A stretch of 64,000 nt of DNA, from NCBI GenBank assembly GCA_016712285.1, contig JADJRK010000001.1:1488001-1552000 (forward strand), given 5' to 3'. This stretch comes from Planctomycetota bacterium (lineage in GTDB: Bacteria; Planctomycetota; UBA8742; UBA2392). This document shows, piece after piece, positions 44,405 through 52,169 of this stretch (the first letter of the stretch is position 1; each line of letters starts with the position of its first letter). A program made the position numbers and the translations under genes. The notes under the pieces were generated by a model. That model saw only the letters and a list, made by a program, of their open reading frames with translations, was not told where the DNA came from and made no database searches.

Positions 44405-45010
44405 ATGAGCAACGTTCGCATCCTGACAGGCGGCCTGGTGCTGATCGTGCTGGCACTGGCCGGCGGCACGGGCTACCTGATTTACGAGCGCATCCAGAAC
44501 GAGGTCGGCCCGCAGGAAAAGGCCACCAAGCAGGAAGTCGAGGAAATCCGCACCGACGTCACCACGCTCAAGGACAACGACAAGGTCCAGAGCGGCAAGA
44601 TTGCCGTGCTGGAAGACGAGATGATCGCCGCCAAGGGCCGCCTCACCGAAGCCGAGGGCAAGCTCGACCTGCACAACAAGCTGATCGCCAAGCTCGAAAA
44701 GGACGTAGACGGCAACAAGGCCGAAATCGCCGAGGCCAAGAAAGAGCGCGATCGCCTTGAGAAAGAAATGCAGGCTGATCGCAAGCGCCTCGATGACGTG
44801 GAAAGCCAGCTGGCCACAGCCAAGAAAGAGCGCGAAGAAATTCGCAAGCAGCTGAAGGCCCAGGGCGAACGCATCGACGAGCAGGAAAAACGCCTCGACG
44901 AAATGGAAAAGAAGGGCGACGATCGCGACGCAGAAATCGCCGAGCTGAAACGCCAGTTGAGCGAGCTGCGCAAACAGCTGGGCCTGGAAAAAGACCCGCC
45001 CACGAATTAG
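44405..45010 (+). CDS. Membrane-anchored coiled-coil protein
   Basis: The 201-residue protein has one N-terminal membrane helix (6-27) and then an almost continuous Glu/Lys/Asp-rich coiled coil (about 38-195) with heptad character. It resembles a tail-less tether or spacer protein. It lies 17 bp after the small Cys protein and probably shares its transcript with ftsY and the fusion gene. The fusion protein's own coiled coil could be a partner (inference). Confidence 0.7.
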   Translation: MSNVRILTGGLVLIVLALAGGTGYLIYERIQNEVGPQEKATKQEVEEIRTDVTTLKDNDKVQSGKIAVLEDEMIAAKGRLTEAEGKLDLHNKLIAKLEKDVDGNKAEIAEAKKERDRLEKEMQADRKRLDDVESQLATAKKEREEIRKQLKAQGERIDEQEKRLDEMEKKGDDRDAEIAELKRQLSELRKQLGLEKDPPTN

Positions 45011-45024
45011 TGGCGTGCCCGAGA

Positions 45025-45174
45025 GATTTGTGATGCGGCCGTCTCGGCCGCACGTGTTGTGCGCGTCTCGCGCGCACGTGTAGCGGGCCTCCGGCCCGCT
45101 TTCGGCGCCCGAGACGGGCGCCAAACATGCAGGCCAGAGGCCTGCAACGCGTGCGGGCTGGATGCCCGCAACAC
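45025..45174. repeat. Serial-hairpin element, copy B
   Basis: This 150-bp element has the same series of hairpins, in the same order, as copy A at 25540-25688. About 85 % of positions are identical by eye. Compensating changes keep stems paired, for example GCGCCCG/CGGGCGC here against GCCCG/CGGGC in copy A. It lies between the convergent genes ending at 45010 and 45202. Confidence 0.85.
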
Positions 45175-45201
45175 CTCTGCAGAGTGCGACGCCGGCCCCT
45201 G

Positions 45202-46158
45202 CTAGCCAAGTGCCTTCTGCACGTTATCAGCCAGCATGCTTATGAATGCCGGGTGTGTGTTCACGGCCTCGGCTGCCACGAACGGTACGCCCAGTTTCTG
45301 CGCATGCTGCTTGCCCTCGATGCCAAGGTCGTAAAGCACCTCGACGTTGTCGCACAGAAAGCCGATCGGCGCAGCCACAATCTTCGTGGCGCCGGCTTCG
45401 TGCAACTGGTCCATGGCTTTGTCGAGATAGGGCGTCGTCCACTCGATCTTGCTGTCGGAAGGCGCACTCTGGTAGCCGACCAGCCAGTTGCTGGCCTTGA
45501 CTCTCTCGGCCACCAGTTGCGCGGTTTCCTTGATCTGCTCAACGTACTTGCTGGTGCGCACGATCGGCATCGGCACCGCGTGCGCCGTCAGCAGCAGCCC
45601 GGTCGTGCTGTTGGTCAGGTCCGCACCAAGCTTGCCCGCCGCCTCGCGCACACGCTCAGCCAGCGCTTCGACGAACCCGTGCTTGTTCCAGATCGGGTCG
45701 CACACGCCCGCCCACTTCGGCCGCTTGTCGTCTAGCAGCCGGTCAAGGCCTTCACTCACCCGCCGCAGATAGCTGTCCCAACTGACCGAACTCTGGTGCG
45801 GCGTCATGACCAGCGTGATGAATTCGCGCACGCCGTCGCGGGCAAGCTGCACGACCTGGTCGGCGATGTGCGGCATCCAGTGGTCGTAGCCGACACTGAT
45901 CTTCAGCTTGATGCCACGCCGGGCAAGCTCGTCGCCGACCGCCGCCGCCTGCGCCTCTGTGATCTCGTTGAAGCGCGAGAAGCCGCCCAGTTCTTTGTAG
46001 TGCGCGACGACCTCGTTCACGCGGGCCTGCCGCGCCGGGTTGTCGCCGAAAATGCCGGACACAAAGCACGTGGCCTCACCGGGGCAGGTCTCAAACCGCT
46101 TGCAACAGCCGGGCGTCGGCCCGCCAAATGCCAGAACCAGCAGGTGTTCAGCCGCCAT
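45202..46158 (-). CDS. hemH: Ferrochelatase with an N-terminal cysteine cluster
   Basis: The 318-residue enzyme inserts iron into a porphyrin. His193 in TAHAVPMP and Glu273 in FLCDNVEVLYDL match the conserved catalytic His and Glu, and their spacing of 80 is that of the family. GGFSRFNEIT (58-67) is the N-terminal substrate region. Unusually, Cys18, Cys19, Cys25 and Cys31 cluster in a segment after FGGPTPG that looks inserted relative to typical family members. ATG 46158 lies inside the 3' end of the diiron-protein gene (11-bp overlap), so the two are coupled. Protoporphyrin versus coproporphyrin use is not resolved. Confidence 0.88.
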   Translation of the reverse strand: MAAEHLLVLAFGGPTPGCCKRFETCPGEATCFVSGIFGDNPARQARVNEVVAHYKELGGFSRFNEITEAQAAAVGDELARRGIKLKISVGYDHWMPHIADQVVQLARDGVREFITLVMTPHQSSVSWDSYLRRVSEGLDRLLDDKRPKWAGVCDPIWNKHGFVEALAERVREAAGKLGADLTNSTTGLLLTAHAVPMPIVRTSKYVEQIKETAQLVAERVKASNWLVGYQSAPSDSKIEWTTPYLDKAMDQLHEAGATKIVAAPIGFLCDNVEVLYDLGIEGKQHAQKLGVPFVAAEAVNTHPAFISMLADNVQKALG

Positions 46159-46999
46159 GGTGTGAGTCCTCGATGAGCGTTGGTTCAATGCGCCACTGCT
46201 TGCGCAACTCGCGCAACGTGAGCTGGCCAGTTTCGTTGGTGGCGCCGGCGCCGGGCGGCAGGTTTTTTGTGGTTGCCCCGCTGGTGATCTTGTCGGTCAC
46301 CCCCCACCAGAAGCGCTCGCGCGCATCCAAGCTAAGCAGCGCGCCGCGCCGGATCTGCGCGCGCTGTTCATCGGTCGCGCAATAGTTGACCAGCGCTTCT
46401 TCCAGCCACGCGCCGTGGTCCTGGTCCTGGTCCATGTGCATGGTCCAGTACTCGATTTCGTTCTCGGCAAATCCGGCTTTGCGCAAGCCGGCGACCGCGA
46501 GCTCGAACATCGCGGGAATGCTCCACTCATGCCCCGGGCCAAGCGCGCCCAGGCCCACGAGAAACGGCTCCTCGATGCAGATGCGGTAGTGCTCGCGAAT
46601 GAAGTGCACGACTTCGGGATGCAGCTTTACGTTGTCTTCTTCGCCGTCGGCGTGCCCCGCCGCGTGCATGAACTTGCGGTAATGCTCGCTGTGGTCCTGC
46701 CCCTCGCTGCGTTCGCCGTACTCATCGACCAGCACCTTGGCCAGCCAGCACTTGGCTTCGCTGCTGGGCGCGCGCAGCAGCAGCAGTTCCATGTAGCGCG
46801 TGAAGTTGCCGACAAGCGGAAAGTGCTGGCCCGCCAGCACCATGAAGTCAAAGCGCGTGCGCGGGTCAGTCTTCATCCGGCCAAGAATCGAGTGCCCCAC
46901 GCCGGCGTGGCTGCGGATTTCTTCGCGCAGGGCGGCGAGAAACTGGCGGGCTTCCTTTTCGGCTTCGGCAGTCAAGTAAGGAATCTCCGGCTCACGCAT
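46148..46999 (-). CDS. Haem-oxygenase-like diiron protein (iron-containing redox enzyme family)
   Basis: The product is 283 residues from ATG 46999. It is all-helical with features of the HDO superfamily (CADD, TenA/PqqC-like fold): LVDEYGE (91-96) with HSEHY (103-107), ICIEEPF, and the HMDQDQDHG segment (188-196), which supply carboxylate and His ligands. Members are non-haem iron oxidases or oxygenases of varied substrate. The gene overlaps hemH, so a role in porphyrin or haem metabolism is a reasonable inference, but the substrate is unknown. It is divergent from the Nramp-like gene. Confidence 0.75.
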   Translation of the reverse strand: MREPEIPYLTAEAEKEARQFLAALREEIRSHAGVGHSILGRMKTDPRTRFDFMVLAGQHFPLVGNFTRYMELLLLRAPSSEAKCWLAKVLVDEYGERSEGQDHSEHYRKFMHAAGHADGEEDNVKLHPEVVHFIREHYRICIEEPFLVGLGALGPGHEWSIPAMFELAVAGLRKAGFAENEIEYWTMHMDQDQDHGAWLEEALVNYCATDEQRAQIRRGALLSLDARERFWWGVTDKITSGATTKNLPPGAGATNETGQLTLRELRKQWRIEPTLIEDSHHGG

Positions 47000-47048
47000 G
47001 CACGCTAGTTCAAGGCGCGTCGCGCTGCCAGACGCGAGTTCATGGACC

Positions 47049-47077
47049 TTGAAAGTCGTTTTCGTCACCGTAACAAT
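47049..47077 (+). promoter_or_regulatory. Promoter of the Nramp-like gene
   Basis: TTGAAA (47049-47054), a 17-bp spacer and AACAAT (47072-47077) form a good sigma70-type promoter. ATG 47086 is 8 bp after the -10, so the leader is absent or a base or two long. It lies in the divergent gap shared with the diiron-protein gene. Confidence 0.55.
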
Positions 47078-47085
47078 CGCCCGCC

Positions 47086-48438
47086 ATGGCCACCGACGCA
47101 CAGCCCCAAGAGTCATTCTTCAAGGTGCTCGGACCGGGCCTGCTGTTTGCCGGCACGAGCGTTGGCGTCAGCGAGCTGATCCAGAGCACGCGGGCCGGCG
47201 CGGATTACTCGTTCGCGTTACTTGCCGTGGTGGTGCTGGCGTGCGCGCTGAAGTACCCGGCGTTCGCCTTCGGCCCCTGGTACGCGCACGCGACCGGCGT
47301 GTCGCTGCTTGAGGGCTTCCGCCGCCAGGGCAAGTGGGCCCTTGGCGTCTACCTGGTGGTCACGCTGGGCACGGTGTTCACGGTGCAGGCGGTAGTCACG
47401 CTGATTGCGGCTTCGTTGCTGTCGGCGGTAGTGGTTTCGATGTTTGAATCCGCCAACTTCAGGTTCATGCCGGGCGGCTTGAACCTGGGGCTGCCGGTCG
47501 TGCTGTCCGGGGTGCTGCTGGCGATCTGCGCCGGCCTGCTGAAGCTGGGCCGCTACAAGTGGCTGGATTCGATCAACAAGTTTTTCATTCTGCTGCTCAC
47601 TGTCAGCACGCTGGTGGCGACTGTGCTGGCACTGACGCAGCTTGACCTCGGGCGCGCGGAGTTGCTGCCGCCGGAGAGCGCGTTCACGAATCGCGACGAG
47701 ATTCTGCGCATCACCGGCTTGATCGGCTGGACGCCCAGCGCCTACGACGTGGCGGTATGGCACTCGCTGTGGTTCCTGGCCCACAAGCTGGAAAGCCGCC
47801 ATACGCCCCCGCTGCGCGAGGCGCGGCTGGAGTTCAACATCGGCTACTGGTTCAGCAGCGGCACGAGCGTGTGCTTTCTGATTCTGGGCGCGTGCATGGT
47901 GTACCACGTGCAGGGCGCGACGTTTCGGGCCTCGCCGGTGCTGTTCGCGACGGACCTGATCAACCTGTACGTGCGCCAGTTTGGTGAATGGAGCCGCCCG
48001 GTCATCGGCATCTGCGCCTTCTCGGCAATGTTCAGCACGGTGCTGGTCGTGACCGACAGCTCTCCGCGCGTGCTGAGCATTCTGGTCAAGCGCTTCCAGG
48101 AGCCAGAACAACCGGAGAGTTCGCCGGTACTGCCCAAGCGGCTGTACTGGATTGCGATGGGCGTGATTTCCACGCTGGCACTGCTGATTCTGGCGGTGGC
48201 GCTGGGTGAAAAGCCGCTCGGCGGCGGCATCCAGCTGACGCTGCTGATCGACATTGCCACGACGCTGAGTTTCTTGAGTGCGCCCGTGCTGGGCCTGCTG
48301 ATTCACCGCGCGATGTTTTCGCGCGATGTGCCGGACGCCATGCGGCCCGGCAACTTTCTGCGACGCGCCAGCGTGTTCAGCATCGGGTTCAGCGCGCTGT
48401 TCGCAACCTACTTTCTATGGCTGCGGTTCCTCAGCTGA
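47086..48438 (+). CDS. Nramp-family-like carrier lacking the DPGN and MPH motifs
   Basis: The 450-residue protein has eleven or so membrane helices and the overall Nramp (LeuT-fold) pattern, opening with LGPGLLFAGTSVGVSEL. The TM1 metal motif DPGN is replaced (about SVGVSE), and the TM6 MPH motif by a GWTPSAYDVAVWHSLW segment. Substitutions of this kind are seen in Nramp-related transporters of uncertain substrate. The cation, perhaps Fe2+ or Mn2+, is inferred from the hemH and diiron-protein neighbours, not from ligands. Confidence 0.78.
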   Translation: MATDAQPQESFFKVLGPGLLFAGTSVGVSELIQSTRAGADYSFALLAVVVLACALKYPAFAFGPWYAHATGVSLLEGFRRQGKWALGVYLVVTLGTVFTVQAVVTLIAASLLSAVVVSMFESANFRFMPGGLNLGLPVVLSGVLLAICAGLLKLGRYKWLDSINKFFILLLTVSTLVATVLALTQLDLGRAELLPPESAFTNRDEILRITGLIGWTPSAYDVAVWHSLWFLAHKLESRHTPPLREARLEFNIGYWFSSGTSVCFLILGACMVYHVQGATFRASPVLFATDLINLYVRQFGEWSRPVIGICAFSAMFSTVLVVTDSSPRVLSILVKRFQEPEQPESSPVLPKRLYWIAMGVISTLALLILAVALGEKPLGGGIQLTLLIDIATTLSFLSAPVLGLLIHRAMFSRDVPDAMRPGNFLRRASVFSIGFSALFATYFLWLRFLS

Positions 48439-48511
48439 AGGCCTTGAGCCACTGAGTACACGAAGGCTCACGGTGAACTGCAAAGCAACAGGATGGTGCT
48501 TTTCGTCCTGA

Positions 48512-49339
48512 CTATCCTGCCGGTCCTGTTGCCTTACTCGGGGCTCCGCTGTCGCGGGTGGCGGTCAGCGCAGACTCCTGCACAGCTTCTTCGTCGGGCA
48601 TCAGAAACGGCGCGACAATCCAGAAGACACCGATCAGGATGCACGCCACGGCGGCGACATACATGCTGCCCTTGAGCACAGCCGGCGACTTTGAACCCAG
48701 CCGTGCCGTGACAGCGCCAAACGCGCCGGCGAACAAGCCCATGCTGAGCACCGAGCCGGCCGCAAACCCCGCCAAGTAGGCAAAACTCACCACAAGCGTC
48801 GGCGCCAGCAGCGCCGGGATCACGCCCAGCAGGTGCGCCATGCCGGCAACGCCGTGAAGCGTTCCCGCCCCGATTGCCGCGTGCTTGTGCAGGTGCGAGT
48901 GCCACGAAGCCTTGTCCGCCGGGTCGTGGGCGTCGCCGGTGTGCGCGTGCAAGTGCGCATGGGTATCGGCGTCGTGCGTGTGCTCATGCACATGCAGGTT
49001 CTGGCGCATCGCCGAACGAACGCCCCACAGGCCAAGGGCGATCAGCATGACGCCGACCAGGCGCTCGCCCCATTCCTCGACGGGGCCCAGGTCAAGGGTT
49101 TCGCGACCGGCCAGCAGAATCACCGCCACAATCACCACGCCCAGGCTGTGGCCCGCCCCCCACCGCACGCCCAGCCACGCGGCTTTGAACTTGCGATTCA
49201 CCGACAGCGGCAGCAACGCCGCCAGGTGATCGGCGCCCAGAAAGGTGTGCGCGATGCCTGCTAGCAACCCGGTCCATACAGCCAGTTGCACCGTGTCTAC
49301 GGGAAGCGAGCTTTCGGCATGGGCCAGAATGTCAAGCAT
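48512..49339 (-). CDS. Nickel/cobalt transporter, NicO/UreH-like
   Basis: The 275-residue membrane protein has six to seven helices. HTFLGADHLAALLPLS matches the H-x4-DH metal motif of NiCoT/NicO transporters, and WGAGHSLG follows as the second motif. A His/Asp-rich loop (about 115-155; HVHEHTHDADTHAHLHAH) is typical of metal-binding loops in this group. It lies 6 bp downstream of nikR on the same strand, so nickel-dependent control is expected. NikR control suggests uptake, though NicO members can also export. Confidence 0.85.
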   Translation of the reverse strand: MLDILAHAESSLPVDTVQLAVWTGLLAGIAHTFLGADHLAALLPLSVNRKFKAAWLGVRWGAGHSLGVVIVAVILLAGRETLDLGPVEEWGERLVGVMLIALGLWGVRSAMRQNLHVHEHTHDADTHAHLHAHTGDAHDPADKASWHSHLHKHAAIGAGTLHGVAGMAHLLGVIPALLAPTLVVSFAYLAGFAAGSVLSMGLFAGAFGAVTARLGSKSPAVLKGSMYVAAVACILIGVFWIVAPFLMPDEEAVQESALTATRDSGAPSKATGPAG

Positions 49340-49345
49340 GAACCG

Positions 49346-49801
49346 CTACTCCTTGCGCAGCGCCTTGCCGGTGCTGCTGTATGCCAGTGCCGCGTGCAGC
49401 ACGCCCTTGAGGCTGCGCATGCCGTCTGTCAGGTGGCGCAGCACGTCGGGCTTGCCGCGCATCATGATCATCTCGGCGCACATGTGATGGTCGAGGTGCA
49501 CGTGCGTGCTCGCCAGCACGTTGGCGTGGTGCTCGTGCTGAAGCGCGGTCAGCCTGTCGCCAAGGCCCGCCTGGTGGTGGTCATAGATCAGCGTGATCGT
49601 GCCCAGGATCTCGCGGCCACGGTCCCACTCTTCTTCCACGAGCGAGCGGCGCACCAGGTCGCGCACGTATTCGCTGCGGTTTTCATAGCGGGCACGATCC
49701 ACCAGCCGGTCCAGCTCGGCGGCCAGAGGCGCTTCCAGGGAAATGCTCAGCCTGACAACCTCGGAAATGGGCAGCGCCTCAGTATTACTGCTGTACAGCA
49801 T
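49346..49801 (-). CDS. nikR: Nickel-responsive regulator NikR
   Basis: The 151-residue protein has a ribbon-helix-helix domain (about 14-55; VVRLSISLEAPLAAELD, SEYVRDLVRRSL) and an ACT-like nickel domain. The ligands are His89, His100, His102 and Cys108, in HVHLDHHMC, with the same spacing as E. coli His76/87/89/Cys95. It represses nickel-uptake genes when nickel is bound. The operator GTATTA-N16-TAATAC covers its own start codon, and the NicO-like gene follows, giving a self-contained nickel circuit. Confidence 0.92.
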   Translation of the reverse strand: MLYSSNTEALPISEVVRLSISLEAPLAAELDRLVDRARYENRSEYVRDLVRRSLVEEEWDRGREILGTITLIYDHHQAGLGDRLTALQHEHHANVLASTHVHLDHHMCAEMIMMRGKPDVLRHLTDGMRSLKGVLHAALAYSSTGKALRKE

Positions 49802-49809
49802 GGTAATAC
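49782..49809 (-). promoter_or_regulatory. NikR operator overlapping the nikR start codon
   Basis: GTATTA (49782-49787), 16 bp, TAATAC (49804-49809) is a perfect inverted repeat. It has the same half-site length and spacing as the E. coli site GTATGA-N16-TCATAC. It covers the nikR ATG (49799-49801), which implies autoregulation. Confidence 0.75.
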
Positions 49810-49893
49810 GCAAGACATCGCGGCACACGACAAAATTCCTGCGCAAATGCTTCCCCTTTACGGCTTGCCGCACGCGCGGCATTGTGCGCCGCC

Positions 49894-52095
49894 ATGAATC
49901 TGCCGGGCCCTGCCAAAGCCTCGCCGCTGGCTGCCATCAGCGCCATCTTCTTTGTGTCGGGTTTTCCGGCGCTGGTCTACCAGCTCGTCTGGCAGCGCGC
50001 GCTGTTTGCCATTTACGGCATCAACGTCGAAAGCGTCACGGTCGTGGTCACGGCGTTCATGCTCGGCCTTGGCCTCGGCAGCCTTGCGGGCGGCGTGCTT
50101 TCGCGGCAGCAGAAGCTGCCCCTGCTGTTTGTCTTCGCGGCGATTGAACTTGGCATCGGCTTGTTCGGTTGGGTGTCGCTGGACCTCTTTGAACTCGTGG
50201 GGCACGCCACGCTTGGCGCGTCAACGGCGGTCACCGGAGCATTGACGTTTGCGATGGTGCTGTTCCCGACGCTGCTGATGGGTGCCACATTGCCGGTGCT
50301 CACGACGCACCTGGTGCGCCAGACGCAGAACGTCGGCCGCTCGGTCGGGTTGCTTTACTTTGTGAACACACTGGGCTCTGCGGTCGCGTGCTTTTCTGTG
50401 GCGCTGTTCCTGATGTACGCCTTCGGGATGCGCGGGGCAGTCTCTGTGGCTGTCCTGTTGAACCTGCTGGTGGCATCGGGCGCCGTCGTGATGGACATGG
50501 CGATCCGGCGCGGCGACCGCCCAACCCCCGAGCCCCTGGCCGCAGCCGGCCGCCGTGACGCGCGCTTCTGGGTCTCGGCACTGCTTGTGGCGCTGACGGG
50601 CTTTGTCGCGCTCAGCTATGAAATCCTCTGGTTTCGTGTGCATTCGTTCGTCACCGGCAGCAGCGCGATGGCCTTCGCAGCGATGCTGGGCGCGTACCTG
50701 CTGGGCATTGCGTTGGGCTCACTCTCCGTGCGCCGCTTCTGCCGCGGTGAGCCGGGCCCGCGCTCATTGGCGGCGCTATCGGTGTTCGTGCTTGCCGCCA
50801 ATGCTGCGGGGTTTCTGGTGGCGCCCTTTTCGGCGAGGCTGGCTACAGTGCTGCCATACCCTGCGCTTTTGCCGCTGGTGGTCATTGCCGCGGGTCTGCT
50901 TGGCGCCACGTTTCCGTTGATCTGCCATTACGGTGTCAAGCCGGACGCCCGGGCCGGCGCCGGCCTGAGCTACCTCTACCTGTTCAACATCATCGGCTCC
51001 GCGGGCGGCAGTCTGATCACGGGTTTCGTGCTGATGGACTTCATGACCACCGCGCAGATCAACCTGGCGCTGGCGCTGGTCGGCGTGGCCCTGGCCGCCG
51101 TGGTCGCCGGGCTGGCGCGGCAAGGCATGGCTGTGCGCCTGGCCGTGTGCGGCGTGGTGGCAATCGTGGCCGTGGCGGGCACGGGTGTCGGCTTTGACCG
51201 CTTTTATGAGCGGCTGCAATTCAAGGACTCGTTTGAGGGCGAAGCGTTCGCCGAAGTGGTCGAGAACCGGCACGGCGTGATCACGGTGTCGCAAGCCGGG
51301 GCCGTGTACGGCGGCGGCATGTACGACGGCGTGTTTAACGTCAACCTGATGGACGACACGAACATGATCGTGCGTGCGTTTTCGGTCGGGGCGTTTCATG
51401 CGTCTCCGCGGCGCGTGCTGGTGATCGGCCTGGCAAGCGGCTCGTGGGCGCAGGTGCTGGCGCATCACCCGCAACTGGAAGAGATGACGATCATCGAGAT
51501 CAACCCCGGCTATCTTGAGTTGATCCCGCAGCACCCCGAAGTCGCGTCGCTGCTGGAAAATCCGAAAGTGACCGTCGTGATCGACGACGGCCGGCGCTGG
51601 CTGAACCGCAACCCGCACGAGAAGTTTGACGCCATTGTGATGAACACGACGTTCAACTGGCGGGCGCACTCGACCAATCTGCTTTCGGCCGAGTTTCTGG
51701 AGATTCTGCGGGCGCACCTGCTGCCCGGCGGTGTCGCCCTGTACAACACGACAGAGTCGCCCGAGGTGCAGCGCACGGCGTGCATGGTGTTTCCGCACGT
51801 GGTACGGGTGATCAACAACGTTGTCGTCAGCGACTCGCCGTTGATGCCCGACAAGGAACGCTGGCGCACGCTGCTGGTGAACTACCGCATCGATGGCCGC
51901 CCGGTGATTGACCAGTCGCGCGCCGACCACCTGCAACAGCTTGAGAAGATCCTGGGCATGGTGGACACGCTGACCGACACCGAGTTCCAGTACTACGCCA
52001 TGGAAGTGCGCAGCAGCATCCTCTCGCGGACCGAGGGCAAGCGCATCGTCACCGACGACAACATGGGCACCGAGTGGGACATTCGCTGGAAGTAG
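49894..52095 (+). CDS. Spermidine-synthase-like fused membrane protein
   Basis: The 733-residue protein is taken from ATG 49894. About 12-14 membrane helices (residues 10-435), which include FFVSGFPALVYQLVWQRAL, are fused to a soluble spermidine-synthase-like methyltransferase fold (about 470-733). The SAM-type motif is VLVIGLASGSWAQVLAHHP, followed by an acidic strand end (MTIIEINPGYLEL), VIDDGRRWL, and DAIVMNTTF. Canonical putrescine-binding residues are not obvious. The family is annotated as fused MFS/spermidine synthase; the substrate is unknown. It is divergent from nikR, 92 bp apart. Confidence 0.85.
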   Translation: MNLPGPAKASPLAAISAIFFVSGFPALVYQLVWQRALFAIYGINVESVTVVVTAFMLGLGLGSLAGGVLSRQQKLPLLFVFAAIELGIGLFGWVSLDLFELVGHATLGASTAVTGALTFAMVLFPTLLMGATLPVLTTHLVRQTQNVGRSVGLLYFVNTLGSAVACFSVALFLMYAFGMRGAVSVAVLLNLLVASGAVVMDMAIRRGDRPTPEPLAAAGRRDARFWVSALLVALTGFVALSYEILWFRVHSFVTGSSAMAFAAMLGAYLLGIALGSLSVRRFCRGEPGPRSLAALSVFVLAANAAGFLVAPFSARLATVLPYPALLPLVVIAAGLLGATFPLICHYGVKPDARAGAGLSYLYLFNIIGSAGGSLITGFVLMDFMTTAQINLALALVGVALAAVVAGLARQGMAVRLAVCGVVAIVAVAGTGVGFDRFYERLQFKDSFEGEAFAEVVENRHGVITVSQAGAVYGGGMYDGVFNVNLMDDTNMIVRAFSVGAFHASPRRVLVIGLASGSWAQVLAHHPQLEEMTIIEINPGYLELIPQHPEVASLLENPKVTVVIDDGRRWLNRNPHEKFDAIVMNTTFNWRAHSTNLLSAEFLEILRAHLLPGGVALYNTTESPEVQRTACMVFPHVVRVINNVVVSDSPLMPDKERWRTLLVNYRIDGRPVIDQSRADHLQQLEKILGMVDTLTDTEFQYYAMEVRSSILSRTEGKRIVTDDNMGTEWDIRWK

Positions 52096-52169
52096 AGCCC
52101 GCTTGGCGAGCCTGATCCGGCCGCTATGCTGGAGGTTTGGCGGCGACGAGTGGGACTGCGCGGCCTGCA

